From Lentibacter sp. (GTDB taxonomy: Bacteria > Pseudomonadota > Alphaproteobacteria > Rhodobacterales > Rhodobacteraceae), in NCBI GenBank assembly GCA_016744435.1, contig JADGEJ010000002.1, positions 1 through 64,000 of the forward strand: 64,000 bases of DNA. Direction: 5' to 3'. The first letter of the stretch is position 1; each line of letters starts with the position of its first letter. Both the position numbers and the translations under genes were made by a program. The notes under the pieces are model-generated. The model did not search any database. It saw nothing but the letters and a program-made list of their open reading frames with translations, and was not told the origin of the DNA. Below, one piece after another: positions 45,833 through 54,279 of the stretch.

Positions 45833-46918
45833 TCAAGCTTTCTTTTTCTTCTTAGAAAACTCGGTTTCACCGCCCGCAGCGAGTATTTTGGCTTGCGCCA
45901 TCCAATCGTCACGCTCAATACGGCCTTTGAATCTCAGGTTGTCATCAACCCAAGCCACGTCTGCCTTTGTCCACTTTTCCACCTGATCAAAATGCCAGAA
46001 GCCAAGACCATTGAGTGTTTGCTCAAGCTTTGGCCCGACACCGCTGATCAGCTTCAGATCATCTGCGCCAGCCTTGCGCGGTGCCTTCATCGTGCGCGGC
46101 TTCTTAGGGGCGGCAGGCTTTTTAGCGGCTGTTGCCTTCTTAGCGGTCTCTGGCTTGGCCGCTACCGACTTCGAAGCTGCCTTGGCTTTTGTCGCCTTAG
46201 CTGCAGGTTTGGTTGCCGACTTGGTGGTTGCCGTTTTATCTGTCTTAGTGGCTGGTTTCGTAGCAACCTTGGGCTTTGAAGCTGTTGTCTTTGCGGCAGG
46301 TTTAGTCGTTGCCTTGGCCTTTGCCGCTGGAGCCTTTGCAGCTGGAGCTTTTGCAGCAGGCTTGCTGGTCGTTTTCGCCTTGGTCGCAGTTGATTTCGCG
46401 GCTGGCTTGGTCGCCGTCTTGCCCGACGTTGCAGAAGACTTCGCAGCCGTCTTTTTCGCAACCGGCTTGGCTGCTGATTGCGCTGGCGGTTGATCGGTCG
46501 CTGTCGCGGTTGGCTTAACCGCGGAGGGAGTTGCTGGCGCTTCCGACATCAAAGAAGCAGGCGCCTCTTTCTCAGCCGCGACCTTATCAGCAGCGGCTTT
46601 TTGCGCTGTCGCGTTGTTTGCGCTTGTCGCGGCACTCGCAGCTAAAGCTGCACCGCCGCCAGCAGCTGCGGCTACAGTGGTTGAAGCTGAGGATGTTGCA
46701 TGCGCGTCGGTAGTTTCTGCCGTTTCGCTAACTGCGCCGCCTTTGCAAAACATCGACGTCAAAACCAATCCGAGGAAAACCGCAATCGCCAACCCAACCA
46801 AGACTGCCGGCAACCAGCCAACGGCCTCACGCGACGCCAGATATCCGAAGACGCCCGCGATCAAACTCGCCAGCCAAATGATCCAGCCGCAAGTGCCCAA
46901 TCCTGATGTATGTTTCAT
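45833..46918 (-). CDS. Membrane-anchored, H1-like protein with C-terminal HhH module
   Basis: The 361 residues have three parts. Residues about 9-57 form two transmembrane helices. Residues about 70-275 are a low-complexity Ala/Lys/Pro/Thr region much like histone H1 or AlgP, with tandem KPAAK and KAPAAK repeats. The last 85 residues are a helix-hairpin-helix-type module ([39 protein letters not shown]) that matches the C-terminal extension of the adjacent NuoE at 69 of 85 positions by hand alignment. Such modules bind DNA or protein; the role beside complex I is unknown. The gene sits between nuoE and the DUF5337 gene. Confidence 0.75.
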   Translation of the reverse strand: MKHTSGLGTCGWIIWLASLIAGVFGYLASREAVGWLPAVLVGLAIAVFLGLVLTSMFCKGGAVSETAETTDAHATSSASTTVAAAAGGGAALAASAATSANNATAQKAAADKVAAEKEAPASLMSEAPATPSAVKPTATATDQPPAQSAAKPVAKKTAAKSSATSGKTATKPAAKSTATKAKTTSKPAAKAPAAKAPAAKAKATTKPAAKTTASKPKVATKPATKTDKTATTKSATKPAAKATKAKAASKSVAAKPETAKKATAAKKPAAPKKPRTMKAPRKAGADDLKLISGVGPKLEQTLNGLGFWHFDQVEKWTKADVAWVDDNLRFKGRIERDDWMAQAKILAAGGETEFSKKKKKA

Positions 46919-46954
46919 TTTACGTCCCCCTAGGCCGATGTATCTCGGCTATTT

Positions 46955-48070
46955 TCACTTTTTACTACGTTTCGAAAATTCGGTTTCGCCGCCTTCGGCA
47001 AGTATCTTGGCCTGCGCCATCCAGTCGTCGCGCTCAATGCGCCCCTTAAACTTCAAGCGGCTGTCCACCCAAGCGATCTCGCTTGGCCCCCATTTTGCAA
47101 CTTGGTCAAAGTGCCAGAAGCCCAACTCGTTCAGCGTGCCTTCAAGTTTTGGCCCTACACCGCTGATCAGCTTAAGATCATCCGCGCCAGACTTACGCGG
47201 AGCAGTCATTGTTTTGGGCTTCTTCTCTTTGGCGGTGACAGAAGCTGGTGCGACTGTCGCTTTTGCTGCGGCCTTCTTGGCAGGAGATTTTGCAGGTGCC
47301 GCTTTCGCTCCGACCTTTTTAGCTGGCGCGGCCTTCTTGGATTTTCCGCCGTTCTTGTCAGTCCGATCAAGCCACGGCGTCAGGATAGGCACCTCCGTGC
47401 CATCAATGCGCTTAACTGTTTCGCCAAGATCAACAGCCATTTGCGCGCTGGCATTATACTGCGTTTTGCCGCTGTCATACTCAGTAAGGCTCGTCAGGCC
47501 GGACAATGGCTCGGCGGCATAGCGCCCGTTCTGCGGGCCCGGAGCCGGAACCTTACCTGCTGCCAAATCATCAATGATTTCACCAAGGCGTGCGGCTGTT
47601 AGGTCTTCGTAGTAGTCTTTGCCGATCTGGGCCATCGGAGCGTTGGAACACGCGCCAAGGCATTCGACTTCCTCCCAAGAAAATTTACCATCGGCTGACA
47701 ATGTATGTGGCTTCTCGGCAATCTTTTCTTTGCAAATGGCAATCAAGTCTTCCGCTCCACAGATCATACAGCTCACTGTGCCGCAAATCTGCAAATTCGC
47801 AACTGATCCAACAGGTTGTAGTTGAAACATAAAGTAAAACGTTGCCACTTCTAGGCCCCGAATATGCGCCATACCGAGCATGTCACAGACTGTTTCGATA
47901 GCCTTACGGCTCAGCCAGCCCTCTTGCTCTTGCGCACGCCACAACAGCGGAATGATCGCAGAAGCTTGGCGGCCTTCCGGGTACTTGCTGATCTGTCCCT
48001 GGGCCCACTCTACGTTGGCAGGTGTGAAAGCAAAGCTCTCGGGCTGATCATGGTAAAGACGTCTAAGCAT
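46955..48070 (-). CDS. nuoE: NADH-quinone oxidoreductase subunit E with C-terminal HhH extension
   Basis: NuoE holds the 2Fe-2S cluster N1a beside NuoF. The first ~215 residues are the normal subunit: [42 protein letters not shown] and [10 protein letters not shown] give the four cysteine ligands. The protein then continues for about 155 residues with a Lys/Ala/Pro linker ([15 protein letters not shown]) and an 85-residue helix-hairpin-helix module ([15 protein letters not shown]). The start at 48070 overlaps the upstream lipoprotein end by eight bases; a longer frame to 48220 is rejected. The extension is what is unusual; standard NuoE is about 160-240 residues. Confidence 0.94.
   Translation of the reverse strand: MLRRLYHDQPESFAFTPANVEWAQGQISKYPEGRQASAIIPLLWRAQEQEGWLSRKAIETVCDMLGMAHIRGLEVATFYFMFQLQPVGSVANLQICGTVSCMICGAEDLIAICKEKIAEKPHTLSADGKFSWEEVECLGACSNAPMAQIGKDYYEDLTAARLGEIIDDLAAGKVPAPGPQNGRYAAEPLSGLTSLTEYDSGKTQYNASAQMAVDLGETVKRIDGTEVPILTPWLDRTDKNGGKSKKAAPAKKVGAKAAPAKSPAKKAAAKATVAPASVTAKEKKPKTMTAPRKSGADDLKLISGVGPKLEGTLNELGFWHFDQVAKWGPSEIAWVDSRLKFKGRIERDDWMAQAKILAEGGETEFSKRSKK
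46958..47215 (-). repeat. Paralogous HhH-module copy in nuoE (partner at 45836-46093)
   Basis: The stretch encoding the last ~85 residues of NuoE is repeated in the neighbouring gene at roughly 45836-46093. By hand the two proteins agree at 69 of 85 positions, while the flanking linkers differ. The copies are direct repeats about 1.1 kb apart, pointing to a fairly recent duplication or gene conversion. Confidence 0.75.
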
Positions 48071-48353
48071 CGGCACAGTTCCCAGTCGTAAGCTTGATAC
48101 CCGTGCCTTCGTGCTGAAGGCTGTCTTGCTCAAGCATATATTTTGAAATTTCCTTGAGTTTGTCTTCATCAAACCCAGTGTGGTTTTCGACCACGGCAGC
48201 GGCCTTGTCGTCTTGCACAACGCAGCCTGCTTTCACCATGCCCTCTTCAAACAGCATAACGTCGGCTTTGCTCACACCACTCGGAAGTGGCGCAGCACAG
48301 CTTGCAAGTGCGAAGCCCGCGAAAAGCAACGTTATGAGGCGGGTTGGCTTCAT
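48063..48353 (-). CDS. Predicted small lipoprotein between nuoD and nuoE
   Basis: A 96-residue protein with a lipoprotein signal ([19 protein letters not shown], lipobox LASC) and a mature part containing two further Cys in KAGCVV and TGNCADA, which may pair, and a helical middle ([18 protein letters not shown]). No family is recognised by me. It overlaps nuoD by four bases at its start and nuoE by eight bases at its end, so it is tightly coupled in the operon. Confidence 0.68.
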   Translation of the reverse strand: MKPTRLITLLFAGFALASCAAPLPSGVSKADVMLFEEGMVKAGCVVQDDKAAAVVENHTGFDEDKLKEISKYMLEQDSLQHEGTGIKLTTGNCADA

Positions 48354-49570
48354 CGGTCGATCTCTCCGAAGACAACATCCATTGTCCCGATGATCGCGGC
48401 CACGTCAGCCAGCTGGTGGCCTGTCGCGACATGATCCATCGCCTGCAAGTGCAAGTAACCCGGTGCGCGGATTTTGCTACGGTACGGCTTGTTTGATCCG
48501 TCCGACACGAGGAATACGCCAAACTCGCCTTTCGGCGCTTCAACGGCCACATAAACTTCGCCCTCAGGCACTTTAAAGCCCTCTGAGTAAAGCTTGAAAT
48601 GGTGGATCAACGCTTCCATCGACTGTTTCATGTCTGAGCGTTTCGGCGGCGTGAGCTTGCCACGCGCCAAGACATCGCCTTGGTTTTCCGGCATTTTCAG
48701 CTTCACGCAAGCTTGGCGCATGATGTCAGCCGAGATGCGCATCTCTTCCATCCGCATGATGTAGCGGTCATAGCAGTCGCCATTTTTGCCGACGGGAATT
48801 TTGAAGTCAAACTCGTCGTAGCACTCATAAGGCTGGGCGCGGCGCAAGTCCCACGCCATGCCGACAGAGCGTGCCATAACGCCCGACATGCCAAACTCCA
48901 GCACGTCTTCCTCGGTGACAACACCAATGTCAACGTTGCGCTGTTTGAAAATGCGGCTTTCGGTGAGCAGCCCGCCAAGATCGTCCAAGAACTTCGGGAA
49001 GCCTTCAGCCCACTCATCAATGTCGTCGATCAGCTCTGGTGGCAGGTCTTGGTGCACACCGCCGGGGCGGAAATAGGCCGAGTGCAAACGTCCGCCAGAG
49101 GCGCGCTCGTAAAACACCATCAGCTTTTCGCGCTCTTCAAAACCCCAGACAGGCGGAGTCAACGCGCCCACGTCCAAAGCTTGCGTCGTGACGTTCATCA
49201 GGTGGTTGAGGATACGCCCCATCTCAAGGTAGAGCACGCGAATAAGGCTCGCACGGCGCGGCGCTTCAACGCCCGTCAGCTTCTCAATAGCGAGGCACCA
49301 AGCGTGCTCCTGGTTCATCGTACCGACGTAGTCGAGCCGGTCAAAATACGGCAGGTTTTGCAGGTAAGTGCGGCTTTCCATCAGCTTTTCGGTGCCACGG
49401 TGTAGCAAGCCAATGTGCGGGTCACAACGTTCTACAATTTCGCCGTCAAGCTCGAGCACAAGCCGCAAAACCCCGTGCGCCGCAGGGTGTTGCGGGCCGA
49501 AGTTAATGTTAAAGTTGCGAATTTGCTGCTCGCCTGTGAGCGTGTCTTCGTGCTTTGAGCCGTCCATCAC
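48350..49570 (-). CDS. nuoD: NADH-quinone oxidoreductase subunit D
   Basis: NuoD (49-kDa) builds the quinone pocket with NuoB and is related to NiFe hydrogenase. The 406 residues contain [32 protein letters not shown], the [12 protein letters not shown] loop and [19 protein letters not shown] near the C-terminus. Two adjacent ATGs (49570, 49567) lie at the start; the second is inside the overlap with nuoC. Its end overlaps the lipoprotein gene. Confidence 0.97.
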   Translation of the reverse strand: MMDGSKHEDTLTGEQQIRNFNINFGPQHPAAHGVLRLVLELDGEIVERCDPHIGLLHRGTEKLMESRTYLQNLPYFDRLDYVGTMNQEHAWCLAIEKLTGVEAPRRASLIRVLYLEMGRILNHLMNVTTQALDVGALTPPVWGFEEREKLMVFYERASGGRLHSAYFRPGGVHQDLPPELIDDIDEWAEGFPKFLDDLGGLLTESRIFKQRNVDIGVVTEEDVLEFGMSGVMARSVGMAWDLRRAQPYECYDEFDFKIPVGKNGDCYDRYIMRMEEMRISADIMRQACVKLKMPENQGDVLARGKLTPPKRSDMKQSMEALIHHFKLYSEGFKVPEGEVYVAVEAPKGEFGVFLVSDGSNKPYRSKIRAPGYLHLQAMDHVATGHQLADVAAIIGTMDVVFGEIDR

Positions 49571-50175
49571 TTCGCCCCCTCACTTTTTTCGTCACCCGGA
49601 AGGATATACTGCGCGCCCTCCCATGGCGACATGAAGTCAAACTGGCGGTATTCCTGAACCAGCTTCACTGGCTCGTAAACAACGCGCTTCTGGGCTTCAT
49701 CATAACGCAGCTCGACATAGCCGGTTGTCGGGAAGTCTTTGCGCAGCGGGTGGCCGCGAAAGCCGTAGTCTGTCAGCAGGCGGCGCAAGTCGGGGTGGCC
49801 GCTAAACAGGATGCCGAACATGTCAAAGACTTCGCGCTCAAACCAGTTGGCCGCTTTGTGTACCGAGGTGATCGACTGAACGATCTCGTCTTCGCGCACG
49901 GCCATCTTCAGGCGAATGCGGTGGTTCTGGTACATGCTGAGGAAGTGGTAAACCATCTCGAAGCGCTTGTGGCGCTCAGGATAGTCAACCGCTGTTAGGT
50001 CAACCAATGTAGAAAACTTGCAAGCGCTGTCGGCCTTAAGGAACTCGATCAGGCCGACAATGTTGGCAGGCGCGACTTCGACGGTCAGTTCGTCAAACGC
50101 AACACTCCAGCCCAGCACACAATCAGGGCGTTTCAGCTCGATCAGCGCACCCAGTTCTTGCAGCTCTTCGCTCAT
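49567..50175 (-). CDS. nuoC: NADH-quinone oxidoreductase subunit C
   Basis: NuoC (30-kDa) joins the peripheral arm at the NuoB/NuoD junction. The 202 residues have [57 protein letters not shown] split over two motifs, and [16 protein letters not shown]. It overlaps nuoD by four bases, while a 67-base gap with hairpins separates it from nuoB. Confidence 0.97.
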   Translation of the reverse strand: MSEELQELGALIELKRPDCVLGWSVAFDELTVEVAPANIVGLIEFLKADSACKFSTLVDLTAVDYPERHKRFEMVYHFLSMYQNHRIRLKMAVREDEIVQSITSVHKAANWFEREVFDMFGILFSGHPDLRRLLTDYGFRGHPLRKDFPTTGYVELRYDEAQKRVVYEPVKLVQEYRQFDFMSPWEGAQYILPGDEKSEGAK

Positions 50176-50219
50176 AAGTCTTTTCCTTTTTACGCGTGCT
50201 TGGCGCGCAGTATTTTCTA

Positions 50220-50236
50220 CGTGCGCTTAGCGCACG
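50220..50236. repeat. Intercistronic hairpin between nuoB and nuoC
   Basis: CGTGCGC and GCGCACG form a perfect 7-bp stem around a 3-nt loop. A weaker, similar hairpin (GCGTGC..GCGCGC) lies next to it at about 50194-50209. This is the only sizeable gap among nuoA-D and may be an RNA processing or stability site. No T-tract follows. Confidence 0.5.
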
Positions 50237-50242
50237 GTATCC

Positions 50243-50785
50243 TTAACGAACTATTGTTCCGGTGCGGCGGATTTTGCGCGCCAGCTGCAAGATGCCATAA
50301 AGCAGCGCTTCCGCTGTCGGTGGGCAGCCCGGCACATAGATGTCAACGGGCACGATACGGTCGCACCCGCGCACAACTGAATAGCTGTAGTGGTAGTAGC
50401 CGCCGCCATTCGCGCAAGAGCCCATGCTGATCACATAGCGAGGCTCTGGCATTTGGTCGTAGACCTTGCGCATCGCGGGCGCCATTTTGTTGGTCAGTGT
50501 TCCTGCCACGATCATCACGTCTGACTGGCGCGGGCTGGCGCGTGGCGCGATACCAAAGCGCTCGGCGTCGTAGCGAGGCATTGAAGTATGCATCATCTCA
50601 ACGGCGCAGCAAGCGAGGCCGAATGTCATCCAGTGGAGCGACCCCGTGCGCGCCCAAGTGACAATATCTTCAGCAGAGGTCAGCAGAAAGCCTTTGTCTT
50701 GCAACTCGGCGTTCAGAGCCTGCGTCGCAACTTCTTGATCAACACCCGCAGTGTTGAGGCCGGTTTGGATACCTGTTGAGGTCAT
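50243..50785 (-). CDS. nuoB: NADH-quinone oxidoreductase subunit B
   Basis: NuoB (PSST) carries the last cluster, N2, at the quinone site. The 180 residues contain the adjacent cysteines in [24 protein letters not shown] (split), [16 protein letters not shown] and [14 protein letters not shown], i.e. the four N2 ligands. The start at 50785 overlaps the nuoA stop (ATGA); an ATG two codons upstream (50791) is also possible. The N-terminal 30 residues are variable. Confidence 0.97.
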   Translation of the reverse strand: MTSTGIQTGLNTAGVDQEVATQALNAELQDKGFLLTSAEDIVTWARTGSLHWMTFGLACCAVEMMHTSMPRYDAERFGIAPRASPRQSDVMIVAGTLTNKMAPAMRKVYDQMPEPRYVISMGSCANGGGYYHYSYSVVRGCDRIVPVDIYVPGCPPTAEALLYGILQLARKIRRTGTIVR

Positions 50786-51147
50786 GACCATTCCAAGGCC
50801 CCCTTCTTCCATTCGTAAGCGAATCCGATGGTGAGCACTCCGAGGAAGACCATCATCGACCAGAAGCCGACCATGCTGACGTCCTTAAAGGCGACGGCCC
50901 AAGGGAATAACATAGCGATTTCGAGGTCAAAAATGATGAACAGGATCGAAACCAGATAGAAGCGCACATCAAACTTCATTCTTGCATCATCAAAGGCGTT
51001 GAACCCACATTCATAGGCCGAAACCTTCTCTGGGTCTGGGTTGCGGACCGCCAAAATGACGGCGGCCAGTATCAGGACAAGCCCCAAGGCGATGGTAATT
51101 CCGAGTAAGATGAGGATTGGGAGATATTCCCGAAGCATCTCTTCCAA
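50782..51147 (-). CDS. nuoA: NADH-quinone oxidoreductase subunit A
   Basis: NuoA is a three-helix membrane subunit next to NuoH. The 121 residues include [21 protein letters not shown], the conserved loop [23 protein letters not shown] (split) and a C-terminal [21 protein letters not shown] chose a TTG start at 51147 because AGGAG lies seven bases upstream and the family N-terminus is MEEML; ATG 51138 would lose three residues and the spacing. It is the first gene of the nuo operon and overlaps nuoB. Confidence 0.93.
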   Translation of the reverse strand: MEEMLREYLPILILLGITIALGLVLILAAVILAVRNPDPEKVSAYECGFNAFDDARMKFDVRFYLVSILFIIFDLEIAMLFPWAVAFKDVSMVGFWSMMVFLGVLTIGFAYEWKKGALEWS

Positions 51148-51209
51148 GTCGAGGCTCCTTTCATGCGCAATTCTAACGCATCTTTGTGGCAGCAATAGTA
51201 TTGAGAAAG

Positions 51210-51251
51210 GGTTTACTCTCGCCCCTTGGCAGGGTCAACCGGAGGGTTGAC
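51210..51251 (-). promoter_or_regulatory. Candidate nuo operon promoter with overlapping inverted repeat
   Basis: On the minus strand TTGACC (51233-51238) and TAAACC (51210-51215) are exactly 17 bases apart, with a predicted start near 51203 and a leader of about 55 bases before nuoA. A perfect 7-bp inverted repeat, GTCAACC-GGAG-GGTTGAC (51234-51251), covers the -35 and could be an operator. This would drive nuoA through rnj, about 22 kb. Confidence 0.5.
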
Positions 51252-51272
51252 ACATTCACTAAATAGAAGATG

Positions 51273-51690
51273 TCAGGTTGCCAGCTGTCCGGCGCGTTGT
51301 CCGGCCCCTATCGGGCACTTGGCATGGAGATGCTGTTTGACCAACTGTTTTGCCGGTTTACCCTTAGCCAGTAGGCGCACGGCCCCATCTGCACGCATGG
51401 TGCGGGCGGTCTCGGAAACCGTTTTTTGGGCAATCAGTTCCAACCCTGTTACCGCGTCTTGCGGCAATACCTTGATCGCTTCATCGCCCAAATAGAGGCT
51501 TTCTGTCGCAAGCACGTCTGACCGTAAGACTTGATGTGCATCAAGCACAATGTGGAAATAGCCGATATCGCCGTCGCTCTCCGCGAGGCAAACACCGTCA
51601 ACTTGCAACAAAAGCTTGGCCCGAACCAAGACTTCGTTACAGCCAAACAAGCGCTCCGCGATCGGGCCTTTTAGGTCAACGAGAATCTCG
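51273..51690 (-). pseudogene. 5'-truncated Hint-domain gene remnant
   Basis: The minus strand encodes the C-terminal half of a Hint domain: KGPIAERLFGCNEVLVRAK, VDGVCLAESDGDIGYFHIVLDAHQVL and ATESLYLGDEAIKVLPQDA, ending with the usual LLAKGKPAKQLVKQHL tail. The N-terminal half, with the cleavage junction and the VSPDHR-type motif, is absent, and the frame begins without a ribosome site. It is best read as a remnant. The complete relative at 20624-21640 shares DAHQ and the following strand. The 247 bases on to 51957 show nothing recognisable. Confidence 0.7.
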
Positions 51691-51957
51691 TAGATAACAA
51701 TCCCTCCCACAACATGTCAGGCATTTGTGAACTCTCCTGCTACGCGTCTACTCGCTAGAAACAAACTGACTACTATAAGCGGGATATACTCCGAATATGG
51801 AAACACATGACGTTTGAGAACCTCTGTTAACCACAAGGCAGCCAGAAACCAGCGATGTATAGCCCCTTCAAGGAGCAAACTTCCATCGTACTCATAGCCC
51901 GCAACGATAAGACCTCGTCACAATAGGCCCGCTGCCGCATGTCTTACCCGAGGCCAG

Positions 51958-52740
51958 TTAAGTGATCCAAGGTGCCTTGCGCTTGTCAAAGAACGCCGCA
52001 ATGCCTTCTTGCGCCTCCTCGCCCTCCCAAGTCTCAACCAGCCTCTCTATGGTTGCGTCGATCACCTCAGAGGTGATCGCTGGGCCAAGGCTGCGAGCCA
52101 GAGCCTTTGAAGCAGCCACAGCTTTGGGAGCGGCGCTCAAATAGGGTTTCACTTCCTGTTCAATGGCAGCGTCCATCTCCTCAGCCGTAACAACCCGTGC
52201 CAGCAGGTTGAGCGATTGTGCCTCATCAGCGCCAAACAAACGCGCGGACATAAACACGCGGCGCGCTTTGTCTTCTCCCATGCGTGCCAACACATAGGGG
52301 CTGATCGTTGCTGGAATGAGCCCGAGCTTCACTTCCGTCAGGCCAAACTTGGCCTCAGGGACGCCCAGCGCCACATCAGCAACTGACATCATGCCAATAC
52401 CGCCGCCAAAAGCGTTGCCCTCGACACGCGCGATAAGCGGCTTGGGCAGCAAGTTGAGCGCATTGAGCATCATTGCCAACTCGCGTGCACCTGCGCGGCG
52501 TGCCTCTGTGTCAGCCGCCATCTGGTCTTGCATCCAGCGCAGGTCTCCTCCCGCACAAAAGCTCTTGCCCTTGGCCGCCAAGATAACGACACGCACGCTG
52601 TCATCCTTGCCCAAAACGTCAGCTGCCTGCGTCAACTCACGGATCATCTCGGCAGACAGGGCGTTATGCTTCTCGGCGCGGTCAAGCCAAAGTATGGCCA
52701 CGCCACGTGTGTCTGTTTCTATCGCTATCGTGTTATACAT
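51958..52740 (-). CDS. liuC: Methylglutaconyl-CoA hydratase (enoyl-CoA hydratase family)
   Basis: LiuC hydrates 3-methylglutaconyl-CoA to HMG-CoA in leucine breakdown. The 260-residue crotonase has the oxyanion-hole segments GKSFCAGGDLRWM and GNAFGGGIGMMSVADVALG, and the C-terminal EGIAAFFDKRKAPW. By sequence alone it could be another enoyl-CoA hydratase; the position at the end of a liu operon makes the specific role likely. It overlaps the HMG-CoA lyase gene by eight bases. Confidence 0.88.
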   Translation of the reverse strand: MYNTIAIETDTRGVAILWLDRAEKHNALSAEMIRELTQAADVLGKDDSVRVVILAAKGKSFCAGGDLRWMQDQMAADTEARRAGARELAMMLNALNLLPKPLIARVEGNAFGGGIGMMSVADVALGVPEAKFGLTEVKLGLIPATISPYVLARMGEDKARRVFMSARLFGADEAQSLNLLARVVTAEEMDAAIEQEVKPYLSAAPKAVAASKALARSLGPAITSEVIDATIERLVETWEGEEAQEGIAAFFDKRKAPWIT

Positions 52741-53599
52741 CGCTCTGTGCCTTTCGCATCGCGCGGGCCATCTCTGCGGCGCGCATTAATACTTCACTCT
52801 GAAGGCCGGTTGCGTAACCCAGCGCTGTCAGCCTGTCATGTACGGCCTCTGTCGCCACATTGCCCGCAGCGCCTGGCGCATAGGGGCAGCCGCCAAGCCC
52901 GCCCACGGCCGCGTCAAACACCCGAACACCGCGCGCCAAGGACGCTTCGATATTGTCCAAAGCGCGCCCCGCTGTATCGTGGTAGTGCCCAGCGAGAGCC
53001 TCTGCAGGCACTTCATTCAAGACAGAGGCCAGCATCGCGTCGATGCTTTCTGGCGTGCCCTGCCCGATAGTGTCTCCAAGGCTGATTTCATAGCAGCCCA
53101 CCTCCCGCAGTGCTTTTGCAATGCGTGCCACGGCTTCCGGCGGCGTTGGCCCGTCATAGGGGCAGTCTGTCACGCAAGAGATATAGCCGCGCACAGGCAG
53201 GCCCGCCGCCTTGGCCGCTTCTGCCACAGGAGCAAACCGCTCAAGACTTTCGGCGATGCTGGCGTTGATGTTGGCCTTTGAGAAGCCCTCAGAGGCCGAT
53301 CCGAAAATGGCGATCTCGTCAGCCTTGGCGGCCACTGCCCCCTCAAAGCCGCGCATGTTGGGCGTCAGCGCTGCGTATGACACGCCCGCCGCACGGCTGA
53401 TCCCTGCGAGCACATCCGCGCTATCCGCCATCTGCGGCACCCACTTGGGGCTGACAAAGCTGGCAACCTCGATACGTTTGAACCCAGCGCCTGAAAGACA
53501 ATCAACCAGCGCTATCTTTTCTGCTGTCGGAATCTGGCGCACCTCGTTTTGCAACCCGTCACGGGGGCCTACTTCAAATATCTCGACATATTCACTCAT
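52733..53599 (-). CDS. liuE: Hydroxymethylglutaryl-CoA lyase
   Basis: This enzyme splits HMG-CoA into acetyl-CoA and acetoacetate, the last step of leucine catabolism. The 288 residues have the TIM-barrel signatures EVGPRDGLQNE, KRIEVASFVSPKWVPQMAD and the C-terminal active-site loop GGLGGCPYAPGAAGNVATE with its catalytic cysteine. The start at 53599 follows GGAGGAGAGC; a longer frame to 53626 is rejected. It overlaps the upstream glutathione transferase gene by four bases. Confidence 0.94.
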   Translation of the reverse strand: MSEYVEIFEVGPRDGLQNEVRQIPTAEKIALVDCLSGAGFKRIEVASFVSPKWVPQMADSADVLAGISRAAGVSYAALTPNMRGFEGAVAAKADEIAIFGSASEGFSKANINASIAESLERFAPVAEAAKAAGLPVRGYISCVTDCPYDGPTPPEAVARIAKALREVGCYEISLGDTIGQGTPESIDAMLASVLNEVPAEALAGHYHDTAGRALDNIEASLARGVRVFDAAVGGLGGCPYAPGAAGNVATEAVHDRLTALGYATGLQSEVLMRAAEMARAMRKAQSDV

Positions 53600-54279
53600 G
53601 CGCTCTCCTCCTGAGGCAAAGCCCACGCGGGGTAAAACTCTTGCTCATATACCCTCTGCTCGCCTTCTGTCAGCGATGCCTGAAACGAGGTTCGCTCACT
53701 GAGCCGATCATACCAGGCGCTCAGCTCGGGAAAGGCATCAATCTTGGCAAAGTGCTTTCCGATATAGACGGCCTGCCCAACGGCTATGTCGACTGCCGAG
53801 AAGCCGCTTGTCAGCAGATAGTCGCGGTTTTCGATCGGAGTTGAAAGCCGCGCTTCTATGGCCTCATAGCATTTGGCCAGCCTCGCCGCCTCAAGCTTCA
53901 TAACATAGGGCGAGCGCATCTTGTCGTCATAGAGCATAATGTGTTGCTGAGTAAGCGCCGCCGCATGGGCCGAGACAGTCTCCGCAAAGTGTAGCCACGT
54001 GAGCCATGCCATCCTATCTGGCGCGCCGGGCATGCGCCCCATGCGCTCAGGTGAAAACCGCTCGCAAAGGTATTGGACCATCGCGCCGCTCTCAAACATG
54101 CGCTCACCTTCGATCTCCATCGCAGGCACACGGCCAGCCGGAGAAAGCGACAAAAACTCTGGTCGGCGCAGAGATTTATCAAACGGCATGATCACCACCT
54201 GAAATTGCTCATCAAGCTCGTGCAACAACCAAAGCACCCGCATCGAGCGGCTTTGGGGAACATGGTAAAGGGTGATCAT
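53596..54279 (-). CDS. Glutathione S-transferase family protein
   Basis: The 227 residues form a GST: an N-terminal thioredoxin-like domain (ITLYHVPQSRSMRVLWLLHEL with the catalytic Ser region, then SPAGRVPAMEIEGERMFESGAMVQYL split) and a helical C-terminal domain. It may conjugate or bind acyl-CoA-derived electrophiles. It overlaps HMG-CoA lyase and a second GST by four bases each, so it is a fixed member of the liu operon. The role in leucine breakdown is inferred only. Confidence 0.85.
   Translation of the reverse strand: MITLYHVPQSRSMRVLWLLHELDEQFQVVIMPFDKSLRRPEFLSLSPAGRVPAMEIEGERMFESGAMVQYLCERFSPERMGRMPGAPDRMAWLTWLHFAETVSAHAAALTQQHIMLYDDKMRSPYVMKLEAARLAKCYEAIEARLSTPIENRDYLLTSGFSAVDIAVGQAVYIGKHFAKIDAFPELSAWYDRLSERTSFQASLTEGEQRVYEQEFYPAWALPQEESA

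Noticed and set aside
46162-46461. Arg/Gln/Leu-rich frame inside the H1-like region
   Set aside because: It is the alternative reading of the Ala/Lys repeats in the real frame; composition is an artefact of the repeat.
45836-47215. Insertion-sequence direct repeats around nuoE
   Set aside because: The repeated stretch is coding sequence for the HhH module, with no transposase or terminal inverted repeats.
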